Part shown: positions 1 through 7,300 of the stretch, piece after piece
Layout: every line of letters begins with the position of its first letter
Numbering within the stretch: position 1 is the stretch's first letter
From: Streptomyces sp. V1I1
GTDB lineage: Bacteria > Actinomycetota > Actinomycetes > Streptomycetales > Streptomycetaceae
Assembly: GCF_030817355.1 (NCBI RefSeq)
Contig: NZ_JAUSZH010000001.1
Location: 1,674,001-1,738,000 of the forward strand
DNA length: 64,000 nt
Direction of reading: 5' to 3'
Translations under genes and position numbers: made by a program
Notes under the pieces: model-generated
Told to the model about the DNA's origin: nothing
The model's input: the letters and a program-made list of their open reading frames with translations, nothing else
Database searches by the model: none

Positions 1-2
1 AC

Positions 3-275
3 GAGATCGTCGAAGGCCTTTGGTACGTCGCGCATCTGCTCGGCGAGGAGCAGCGCGCCGTCGTGGAGCTCGAGCAGCTGCTGCCGGGCACCACCAAGCC
101 GTACGTCGGCACCGCCGGCTTCCGTGAGCTCGCCGGACCGGGCGGCGAGCCGCTGCCGACCCGCGACCGGGCAAGCTGCTGCCTCTTCTACACGCTGCGG
201 CCCGACGACACCTGCGTCACCTGTCCGCGCACGTGCGATGCCGACCGAGTGAGCAAACTGCGGCCGAACGTCTGA
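3..275 (+). CDS. FhuF-like ferric iron reductase, C-terminal part (5' end outside window)
   Basis: An open frame runs in from the left edge and ends at TGA 273-275, so the gene is partial. The C-terminus carries a Cys pair 'SCCLFY' followed after a short gap by 'CVTCPRTC'. This CC-x(10)-C-x2-C arrangement is the [2Fe-2S] ligand set of the FhuF/siderophore-reductase C-terminal domain, which reduces Fe3+-siderophores in the cytoplasm. The catalytic N-terminal part is not visible. A GTG at 63 opens a shorter frame but is internal, since the frame continues upstream with protein-like sequence. No siderophore genes are seen on this side of the window. Confidence 0.7.
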   Translation, partial: EIVEGLWYVAHLLGEEQRAVVELEQLLPGTTKPYVGTAGFRELAGPGGEPLPTRDRASCCLFYTLRPDDTCVTCPRTCDADRVSKLRPNV

Positions 276-485
276 TCTCCCGCATGCCCGCTGTCACGTC
301 ACCTGACCGGATGGCGTAAATCGAACCAATCCCCCTTGCCCATACGGCAGTTCGACCGAAACGCACCTATCCGTATGCGATGCGACCCCGTTGGCGTTCT
401 ATTGCCCCGAAAGCCCTTGGGGGTCCCGGGAGTTCGGCCACTATTGCGGCCGAAACGCCCTACCGCGATGCAAGGGACACCGCCC

Positions 486-1571
486 ATGAGACTGACCGAC
501 ATATCACTGAACTGGCTGCTTCCTGGCGGCGTGATGCTCGTGGGAGTCCTGGTGGCGGTGGCGGTGCTCGCGCGCGGCAGGCGCGCCGGTGACAAGGCCG
601 CGGCCGAGGACTCCTGGGAGCGCAGCGAGGAGCGCCGACGGCGCAAGGAAGCGGTCTACGGCACGGCTTCCTATGTGCTCCTGTTCTGCTGCGCGGCGGT
701 CGCCGCCGCGCTCTCCTTCCACGGCCTGGTCGGCTTCGGCCGGGAGAATCTCAGCCTCAGCGGAGGCTGGGAGTATCTGGTCCCCTTCGGCCTCGACGGC
801 GCGGCCATGTTCTGCTCGGTGCTCGCGGTGCGCGAGGCCAGCCATGGCGACGCGGCACTCGGCTCACGGCTGCTGGTGTGGACCTTCGCGGGCGCGGCCG
901 CCTGGTTCAACTGGGTCCATGCGCCACGGGGGTTGAGCCACGCGGGTGCCCCGCAGTTCTTCGCCGGCATGTCGCTCTCGGCCGCGGTGCTGTTCGACCG
1001 CGCGCTGAAGCAGACCCGCAGGGCCGCGCTGCGCGAGCAGGGCCTGGTGCCCCGCCCGCTGCCGCAGATCCGGATCGTACGGTGGCTGAGGGCACCCCGG
1101 GAGACCTTCGGCGCCTGGTCGCTGATGCTGCTCGAAGGCGTACGCACTCTGGACGAGGCGGTCGACGAGGTCCGCGAGGACCGGCAGGAGAAGCAGCGGA
1201 ACCGTCTGCGCAGGCGGGACAGGGAGAAGCTGGAGCGGGCGCAGATAAGGGCACTGAACCGGCAGCACCGGGCCTGGGGCCGCGTTCACGGCGACCGCCG
1301 GGCGGAGCTTCCCGCCCTCGGCTCCACGGCGGGATCCACGCAGACCGCCTCCGGCGGCGTCGCGTCCGGCGTCGGGTCCGTCGCGGAGCCCGTCATAGCC
1401 GAGCCTGGGCAGCTGCCGCTTCGTTCCCGGCCCTCCCTCCAGGCCGTGAAGGCGGCCAACGGCACCGAGCCGCACACGGTCGACCTCACCGCCGAGGACG
1501 ACACTCTGACACTGCCGCGTCTCGACTCCCTGGAGCGGAAACTCAGGGATCTCGAGCAGCAGTACGGGTAG
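486..1571 (+). CDS. DUF2637 membrane protein
   Basis: About 361 aa from ATG 486, chosen because AGGGA lies about 8 nt upstream. In-frame starts further up (336, 468) lack conserved-looking sequence. One N-terminal hydrophobic helix (residues about 8-28) is followed by a charged linker and then four hydrophobic segments (about 58-165). The rest is a basic, Arg/Glu-rich, probably coiled-coil region (about 210-270) and a low-complexity acidic tail. This is the DUF2637 layout common in Streptomyces, where some relatives are plasmid-spread (Spd)-type proteins. No neighbour here suggests an integrated element, and the function is unknown. It converges on the ATPase gene ending at 1622. Confidence 0.7.
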   Translation: MRLTDISLNWLLPGGVMLVGVLVAVAVLARGRRAGDKAAAEDSWERSEERRRRKEAVYGTASYVLLFCCAAVAAALSFHGLVGFGRENLSLSGGWEYLVPFGLDGAAMFCSVLAVREASHGDAALGSRLLVWTFAGAAAWFNWVHAPRGLSHAGAPQFFAGMSLSAAVLFDRALKQTRRAALREQGLVPRPLPQIRIVRWLRAPRETFGAWSLMLLEGVRTLDEAVDEVREDRQEKQRNRLRRRDREKLERAQIRALNRQHRAWGRVHGDRRAELPALGSTAGSTQTASGGVASGVGSVAEPVIAEPGQLPLRSRPSLQAVKAANGTEPHTVDLTAEDDTLTLPRLDSLERKLRDLEQQYG

Positions 1572-1621
1572 AGGCCGAAAGCCCGTCGGCACACAGTCAC
1601 GCGAAGGCCGGTCTGCGACTG

Positions 1622-2086
1622 TCAGGCCGGCCTTTCGTGCAGCTCGAACCAGACCACCTTGCCCACGCCGTGGGTGCGCACGCCCCACGCGTCCGCGAGA
1701 CTCTGCACCAGGACCAGCCCTCTGCCGTGGGTGCCGAGGTGCGCTGCTGCCGGCACATGCGGCACCGGCAGTCCGGCCATGAAGTCCCGTACCTCCACGC
1801 GGAGTGTGGAGGCGGCGACGGTGGCTGTGACCACCGCGCCGTGATCGGTGTGGACCAGCGCATTGGTCACCAGCTCGCTGGCGAGCAGCTCGGCCACCTC
1901 CGCCGTGTCCTGCTTTCCCCAGTGCCGCAGCAACTCCCGCAGCGCACGTCGTACTTCAGGGACAGCGGTGAGATCCGCGCAGCCTAATCGGCGGCGCAGC
2001 CGACCGCCCGGGTCCCCCTCCGCCCCAGGTTCCCGGCCGTGCCCACTCGCGGCAGGCCCGGCCCCTCCCTGACGCCCAGTCATCAT
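1622..2086 (-). CDS. ATP-binding anti-sigma-factor-type protein (HATPase_c_2)
   Basis: Short GHKL-ATPase of the RsbW/SpoIIAB-like group. The N-box helix 'LASELVTNALVHT' and the C-terminal 'GTHGRGLVLVQSLADAWGV' G2-type motif are visible; there is no sensor or transmembrane part. Streptomyces encodes many such small ATPases, which act as Ser kinases of anti-anti-sigma factors or as anti-sigma switches. No cognate sigma factor lies alongside, so the partner is unknown. ATG 2086 was preferred over the longer start at 2182 because the extra about 32 residues look non-conserved and GGGTGGGG lies just upstream. The start remains uncertain (2083, 2086 or 2182). Confidence 0.65.
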   Translation of the reverse strand: MMTGRQGGAGPAASGHGREPGAEGDPGGRLRRRLGCADLTAVPEVRRALRELLRHWGKQDTAEVAELLASELVTNALVHTDHGAVVTATVAASTLRVEVRDFMAGLPVPHVPAAAHLGTHGRGLVLVQSLADAWGVRTHGVGKVVWFELHERPA

Positions 2087-2220
2087 CCCCACCCGCACGT
2101 CGAACAGCCCTCTCTTCGGAACGACCCCATGTGTCGAATATGTACACGGAAATGCATGCCCCACGCGGACAGCGCCACTCATGTCGATTCATGTAGATTC
2201 CTCAACCAACGGCAACGGCG

Positions 2221-3963
2221 TCAGAGCCTCGGCACGTTCCGCAGGTTGGAGCGGGCCATCTGGACCATCCGGCCTACGCCCCCGTCCAGCACGATCTTGC
2301 TGGCGGAGAGCGCGAAGCCCGTCACCATCTCCGCGCTGATCTTCGGCGGGATGGAGAGCGCGTTCGGGTCGGTGACCACATCCACCAGGGCGGGGCCCTT
2401 GTGCCGGAAGGCGTCCTTGAGCGCGCCCGCGAGCTGCTTGGGCTTCTCAACCCGTACGCCGTGCGCCCCCGCCGCCCGCGCGATCGCCGCGAAATCCGGG
2501 TTGCGGTTGGTGGTTCCGTACGACGGGAGTCCCGCCACCAGCATCTCCAACTCCACCATGCTCAGTGAGGAGTTGTTGAACAGGACGATCTTCACAGGCA
2601 GGTCGTACTGGACGAGGGTGAGGAAGTCGCCCATCAGCATGGTGAAGCCGCCGTCGCCCGACATCGAGACGACCTGTCGGTTCCGGTCGATGAACTGGGC
2701 GCCGATGGCCTGCGGCAGGGCGTTCGCCATCGAGCCGTGGCTGAACGAGCCGATGATCCGGCGGCGGCCGTTGGGCGAGAGATAGCGGGCCGCCCACACA
2801 TTGCACATGCCCGTGTCGACGGTGAACACCGCGTCGTCGTCGGCGAGTTCGTCCAGCACGGAAGCGACGTACTCGGGGTGGATCGGGACGTGCTTCTCCA
2901 CCTTGCGGGTGTACGCCTTGATCACACCCTCGAGCGCGTCGGCGTGCTTCTTCAGCATCTTGTCGAGGAACCTGCGGTCCGTCTTGGCCCGCACGCGCGG
3001 GGTGAGACAGCGCAGCGTCTCGCGTACGTCGCCCCAGACGGCCAGATCCAGCTTGGAGCGGCGGCCCAGGTGTTCGGGCCTGACGTCGACCTGAGCGATC
3101 TTGACGTCGTCGGGGAGGAAGGCGTTGTACGGGAAGTCCGTGCCGAGCAGGATCAGCAGGTCGCACTCGTGGGTGGCTTCGTAGGCCGCGCCGTAGCCGA
3201 GCAGGCCGCTCATGCCGACGTCGAAGGGGTTCTCGTACTGAATCCACTCCTTGCCGCGCAGCGCGTGCCCGACCGGGGACTTGATGCGCTCGGCGAACTC
3301 CATGACCTCGGCGTGCGCGCCCGCCGTGCCGCTGCCGCAGAAGAGCGTGACCCTGTCCGCATCGTCGATCATCCTGACCAGCTTGTCGATCTCCGAGTCT
3401 CCCGGCCGCACGGTGGGACGGGAGGTGACCAGGGCGTGCTCGATCGACTTCTCCGGGGCTGACTGCGAGGCGATGTCGCCGGGGAGCGAGACGACGCTGA
3501 CGCCGCCGCGGCCGATGGCGTGCTGGATCGCGGTCTGCAGCAGGCGCGGCATCTGCTGCGGGTTGGAGATCAGCTCGCTGTAGTGGCTGCACTCGCGGAA
3601 CAGCTGGTCGGGGTGGGTCTCCTGGAAGTAGCCGAGGCCGATCTCGCTGGAGGGGATGTGCGAGGCGAGGGCGAGCACTGGGGCCATGGAGCGGTGGGCG
3701 TCGTACAGCCCGTTGATGAGGTGGAGGTTGCCCGGGCCGCAGGAACCGGCGCAGGCCGCGAGCTTCCCGGTGATCTGGGCCTCGGCGCCCGCCGCGAAGG
3801 CGGCGGCCTCCTCGTGCCTGACCTGGACCCAGTCGATGGCGGAATTGCGGCGGATGGCGTCGACGACGGGGTTGAGGCTGTCACCGACGACTCCGTACAG
3901 CCGCTGGACGCCGGCGCGGACAAGGATGTCGACGAACTGCTCCGCCACATTCTGCTTGGCCAT
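2221..3963 (-). CDS. poxB: Thiamine-diphosphate pyruvate dehydrogenase/oxidase (PoxB-like)
   Basis: 580 aa, normal for the pyruvate oxidase / quinone-dependent pyruvate dehydrogenase family, which decarboxylates pyruvate to acetate. The N-terminal Pyr domain has 'YGVVGDSLN' and the catalytic Glu in 'RHEEAAAFAAGAEA'. A central FAD/nucleotide domain follows. The C-terminal PP domain has the ThDP signature 'GDGGFTMLMGDFLTLVQYDL' ending in 'NNSS'. A C-terminal extension after 'PPKI' runs to residue 580. Acetolactate synthase is a paralogous alternative, but the PoxB-like N-terminus and the lack of a small subunit gene argue against it. It stands alone, followed on the same strand by unrelated genes. 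Confidence 0.85.
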   Translation of the reverse strand: MAKQNVAEQFVDILVRAGVQRLYGVVGDSLNPVVDAIRRNSAIDWVQVRHEEAAAFAAGAEAQITGKLAACAGSCGPGNLHLINGLYDAHRSMAPVLALASHIPSSEIGLGYFQETHPDQLFRECSHYSELISNPQQMPRLLQTAIQHAIGRGGVSVVSLPGDIASQSAPEKSIEHALVTSRPTVRPGDSEIDKLVRMIDDADRVTLFCGSGTAGAHAEVMEFAERIKSPVGHALRGKEWIQYENPFDVGMSGLLGYGAAYEATHECDLLILLGTDFPYNAFLPDDVKIAQVDVRPEHLGRRSKLDLAVWGDVRETLRCLTPRVRAKTDRRFLDKMLKKHADALEGVIKAYTRKVEKHVPIHPEYVASVLDELADDDAVFTVDTGMCNVWAARYLSPNGRRRIIGSFSHGSMANALPQAIGAQFIDRNRQVVSMSGDGGFTMLMGDFLTLVQYDLPVKIVLFNNSSLSMVELEMLVAGLPSYGTTNRNPDFAAIARAAGAHGVRVEKPKQLAGALKDAFRHKGPALVDVVTDPNALSIPPKISAEMVTGFALSASKIVLDGGVGRMVQMARSNLRNVPRL

Positions 3964-4023
3964 GGGATGCGTACCCTTTCTCGGCTTGGGGCCTGAACAT
4001 CCATCAACCCATGGCGGGCTCGG

Positions 4024-5391
4024 TTACGCCTCCCAGACTGCGACAGCCGTACGGTCGTCGGCGTAGCCCTTCACCCTCACCTGGGTGTCGGCGAGGAACG
4101 CGGCCAGGCCCGGCGGCTCGCCGTGCGCCCAGCGGCCGCCCAGCTCCTTGGCGAGGGCGGGTTCGCAGCGCAGCGGTTCGGCGAGGCCGGTGCTGCACAG
4201 CAACAGGGCGTCGCCCGGGTGGGCCACGGAGGCGCGGAACCGGAACGGTTCGGCGGGTGGCGGGGGCGGTGCCTCGATGTACGGGGACGGGGGCGTCGCG
4301 ATCCCCAGGTCCATCGTGAGCCGGTCGCCGTCCGGGGTCTCGGAGGGCGGTGAGCCGAATCCGACAACGGGTTCGCCTCTGGCCGCCGCGGGCTCGGGAA
4401 CCAGGGGCTCGAGGTCCTGCCAGACACCGTCGCGGAGGCGGAAGAGGCCTCCACCGCCGACGCCGAAGAACACGCGGGTACGGCACTCGGGGTCGGCCGA
4501 GAGCAGCAGGCACCGCAGGTTGGCGGTGTACTCCTGCGGCTCCACGCCCTGTTCGGCCGCGCTGGCGCGCAGCTTGCCGAAGCTGCGGTCGGTGAGCCGG
4601 TGCAGGCCCGATTTGAGGTCGCCGCGACGGCCTGCCCTTATGTCCTCGGAGAGGCGGGCGTGGCTGCGGCCGACGGCTGTGCCGATCCAGCGGCAGGCGT
4701 CGGCGGCGGCGCGATGGGCGCCCTCGGCGGCGCGCGCGCCGCTGGCGACGGCGACCAGGACGAGCGCGGCGTCGCCGGTGCCGAAGCGCGCGGTGAGCAG
4801 GGCGTCGCGGCGCGGCTCACCGCGGTAGCGCGCGGAGTCCCCGCGGATGGAGACGGCGCGCAGGGTGTACGTGCCGTAGCTCGCGCCGTCGAGCACGGTG
4901 TCGGCGACGAGCTCGTCCAACTCCTGGGGCTGGGCGGCGGGCAGGGCGGTGGGCTCGGCTTCGTAGGTGGGCGGGCCGTCTCCGACGTACGCGACGTGCG
5001 GCCGCGCGCCACCGGTCTGCGCCTGGACGGCCGGGTCGGGCCGGGGCGGTTCGGGCGGCGGCAGGGGCGGTGACGCGGGCGGTCGTTCGGGGGCCTTCGG
5101 CGGTTCCCACGGGGCGCGTTGCCGTGGAGGCGCGGTCGGCCGGGGCGGGGTTTCCCGCGCGGCCGCATCCGCCTCCCACCAGGCGCGCGGACGCTCCGCT
5201 TCCGGCGCCGCTTCCGGCGCCTCAGGCGGGTCGGGCGGGTCGTCCGCGGCCACCGCATCCGCCGCGGAGTCGAATCGGTCGTCCAGCGTGTCGCCCGCCC
5301 TCGCCGCGGGACCTATGTCCGGGGCGGACTCGTCGTACAGCCGGTTCCACCAGTCGTCCTCGGCGGCGGGCCTCTCCCCCTGCTGACTCAT
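4024..5391 (-). CDS. PP2C-like phosphatase-domain protein with Pro-rich N-terminus
   Basis: About 455 aa from ATG 5391 ('MSQQGERPAAEDDWW'). The first about 165 residues are acidic and Pro/Ala-rich and probably disordered, with conserved-looking 'WWNRLYDESAPDIGPA'. The C-terminal about 290 residues resemble a PP2C fold: 'YTLRAVSIRGDSARYRGEPR', 'ALVLVAVASG' and a late 'GDALLLCSTGLAEPL' strand. The usual metal-binding 'GDxxGG/DGxxD' residues are partly absent ('VASGARAAEG' in place of DGxGG), so catalysis is doubtful. Streptomyces carries several such PP2C-like proteins of unknown role, and no partner kinase lies adjacent. Confidence 0.6.
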   Translation of the reverse strand: MSQQGERPAAEDDWWNRLYDESAPDIGPAARAGDTLDDRFDSAADAVAADDPPDPPEAPEAAPEAERPRAWWEADAAARETPPRPTAPPRQRAPWEPPKAPERPPASPPLPPPEPPRPDPAVQAQTGGARPHVAYVGDGPPTYEAEPTALPAAQPQELDELVADTVLDGASYGTYTLRAVSIRGDSARYRGEPRRDALLTARFGTGDAALVLVAVASGARAAEGAHRAAADACRWIGTAVGRSHARLSEDIRAGRRGDLKSGLHRLTDRSFGKLRASAAEQGVEPQEYTANLRCLLLSADPECRTRVFFGVGGGGLFRLRDGVWQDLEPLVPEPAAARGEPVVGFGSPPSETPDGDRLTMDLGIATPPSPYIEAPPPPPAEPFRFRASVAHPGDALLLCSTGLAEPLRCEPALAKELGGRWAHGEPPGLAAFLADTQVRVKGYADDRTAVAVWEA

Positions 5392-5635
5392 GCCCTTATT
5401 GTCCACCGCACCGGCCGTACGAAAACGAGGCATCCCGAAAAAGCACAGTACGACAAGTGTTCAGAGCACGGCGTAGGCATTGGCCACTAACGGGGTGACG
5501 GAAATGCGGCATCGCTGTCGGGCGCATCGCTCTCCCCATCCGAAGCATGGATAGGGATGATGTACGCGGCGGGTATACGCCGTGGCCGGTTTCCGCCACG
5601 GCGGCCGGGGAAGTGCACGTCCGGGGAGGGTCTGG

Positions 5636-6625
5636 GTGCTGGGAGCGATAGGTCTCGACGAGAGACAGGAGTCGGCGTACCGCGCGCTGGTCGCGCTCGG
5701 GGCGGCGGAGGTCACCGATCTCGCCCACCGTCTCGCTCTGCCGGAGACGGACACCGAGCGCGCGCTGCGCCGACTGGAGCAACAGGGGCTGGCGGCGCAG
5801 TCGTCGGCCCGCACCGGCCGCTGGGTGGCGGCCCCGCCAGGCGTCGCGCTCGGCGCGCTGCTGACCCAGCAACGGCACGAGCTGGACCGGGCGGAGCTGG
5901 CGGCAGCGCTTCTCGCTGACGAGTACCGCGCCGAGGCCACCGAACCCGCCGTGCACGACCTGGTCGAGGTGGTGACGGGCGCGAGCGCCATCGCGCACCG
6001 TTTCCTACACCTCCAACTCGGTGCGGCCGAGGAGGTCTGCGCCCTGGTCACCGGCGATCCGATGGCCATCACCGCCACGGACAACGAGGCCGAGGAGAAG
6101 GTGGCGCAGCGCGGGGTGACGTACCGCGTGGTCATCGAGCGGGCGGTGCTTGCGGCACCCGCGGGCATCACCGAGCTGACCGCGGCGCTGGGCCGTGAGG
6201 AGCAGGTACGGGTGGTGGACCGGGTGCCGACCAAGCTTGTCGTCGCCGACCGCGCCCTGGCGATGCTGCCGCTGACGGCGCGCGGGGCCGAGCCCGCGGC
6301 GCTCGTAGTCCATGCGAGCGGGCTGCTGGAGTCGCTGATGGGCCTGTTCGAGGCGGTGTGGCGGGAGGCGCTGCCGCTGCGGCTCGGAGCGGGCGGCGGG
6401 GTTTCGGAGGAGGACGCGGCGGGGCCGGACGCCACGGATCTGGAGATCCTTTCGCTGCTGCTCGCCGGGATGACGGACGCGAGCGTGGCCAAGCAGCTGG
6501 ACCTGGGGCTGCGGACCGTACAGCGCCGTGTGAAGGGGCTGATGGAGCTGACCGGCGTGACGACCCGGATGCAGCTCGGCTGGCAGGCGTACGCGAAGGG
6601 CTGGGTGGCTCGCGACCTGCGGTAG
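5636..6625 (+). CDS. TrmB/LuxR-type transcriptional regulator
   Basis: 329 aa from GTG 5636, preceded by GGGGAGGG about 7 nt upstream. The N-terminus is a TrmB-like winged helix (LDERQESAYRALVALG...LAHRLALPETDTERALRRLEQQGL, residues about 4-50). A middle effector domain follows, and the C-terminus is a LuxR-type HTH (residues about 270-325, with 'DASVAKQLDLGLRTVQRRVKGLM'). This two-HTH arrangement is frequent in Streptomyces, where members often act as pathway-specific regulators, but the target is not evident here. Its stop codon overlaps a GTG of the DUF456 gene (TAGTG at 6623-6627), so the two are probably co-transcribed. Confidence 0.75.
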   Translation: MLGAIGLDERQESAYRALVALGAAEVTDLAHRLALPETDTERALRRLEQQGLAAQSSARTGRWVAAPPGVALGALLTQQRHELDRAELAAALLADEYRAEATEPAVHDLVEVVTGASAIAHRFLHLQLGAAEEVCALVTGDPMAITATDNEAEEKVAQRGVTYRVVIERAVLAAPAGITELTAALGREEQVRVVDRVPTKLVVADRALAMLPLTARGAEPAALVVHASGLLESLMGLFEAVWREALPLRLGAGGGVSEEDAAGPDATDLEILSLLLAGMTDASVAKQLDLGLRTVQRRVKGLMELTGVTTRMQLGWQAYAKGWVARDLR

Positions 6626-6651
6626 TGATCGCGATCCTGCACGCTTGGCAG

Positions 6652-7134
6652 ATGGGCGTGTGGCAGCTCCTGATGGTCGGCCTGGTGATGCTGCTGGGCC
6701 TGTTCGGGGTACTGGTCCCCGGCGTGCCGGGACGCTGGCTGATATGGGCCGCCATCCTGTGGTGGTCGATGAACGTGAAGTCCGTTCCCGCCTGGGCGTT
6801 TCTGGTGGCCTCGACGGTGGTGCTGCTGATCGACCAGGTCGTGGTGTGGCAGCTGCCGCCGCGCCGGCCGCGTGGGGTGGGGGTGACCCGGCGCATGGTG
6901 GTGTGGGCGGGCGCGGGGGCGCTCGTCGGTTTCATCCTGGTGCCCGTCGTGGGCGCGATACCGGGATTCATCGGGGGGATCTACGCCTCCGAGCGGCGGC
7001 GGCTCGGCGGGCACGGCCCGGCGGTGGCCTCCACCCGGGCGGTGATGCGGGCGGTGGGGACGAGTGTGCTGGTGGAGCTGTTCGCCTGTCTGCTGGTCGT
7101 GGGGGCGTGGCTGGGCGTGGTGATCTCGGGCTGA
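6652..7134 (+). CDS. DUF456 integral membrane protein
   Basis: 160 aa with four or five hydrophobic helices. It shows the glycine-rich repeats typical of DUF456 ('GLFGVLVPGVPGRWLIW' near the N-terminus and 'GAIPGFIGGIYASERRR' later). ATG 6652 gives the usual DUF456 beginning 'MGVWQLLMVGLVML'. A GTG at 6625 overlapping the upstream stop codon would add nine residues and offer translational coupling, so either start is possible. The role of DUF456 proteins is not established. Confidence 0.7.
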   Translation: MGVWQLLMVGLVMLLGLFGVLVPGVPGRWLIWAAILWWSMNVKSVPAWAFLVASTVVLLIDQVVVWQLPPRRPRGVGVTRRMVVWAGAGALVGFILVPVVGAIPGFIGGIYASERRRLGGHGPAVASTRAVMRAVGTSVLVELFACLLVVGAWLGVVISG

Positions 7135-7180
7135 CGGCCGAGCCCTCTCCCGACACCGGAGTCCTGAACACCGTCCAGAT

Positions 7181-7241
7181 AGAGAGATACACATCGGATC
7201 TCTCTTGCTGTATTGACTGCCTCCCACCGCTTCCCTACCTT
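7181..7241 (+). promoter_or_regulatory. Promoter and inverted-repeat operator upstream of the GH95-like glycosidase
   Basis: TTGACT (7213-7218) and TACCTT (7236-7241) are separated by 17 bp, a good match to a housekeeping -35/-10 pair. Immediately upstream is a perfect 8-bp inverted repeat, AGAGAGAT (7181-7188) and ATCTCTCT (7198-7205), with a 9-bp spacer. Its placement just above the -35 suggests a regulator-binding site for sugar-responsive control of the secreted glycosidase starting at 7301. The promoter and repeat are seen directly; regulation is inferred. Confidence 0.55.
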
Positions 7242-7300
7242 CCGTCGAGGGATAGCTCGGATGAATTGACATGTCTGCGTACGAGCCGCCGGGAGGCGAC

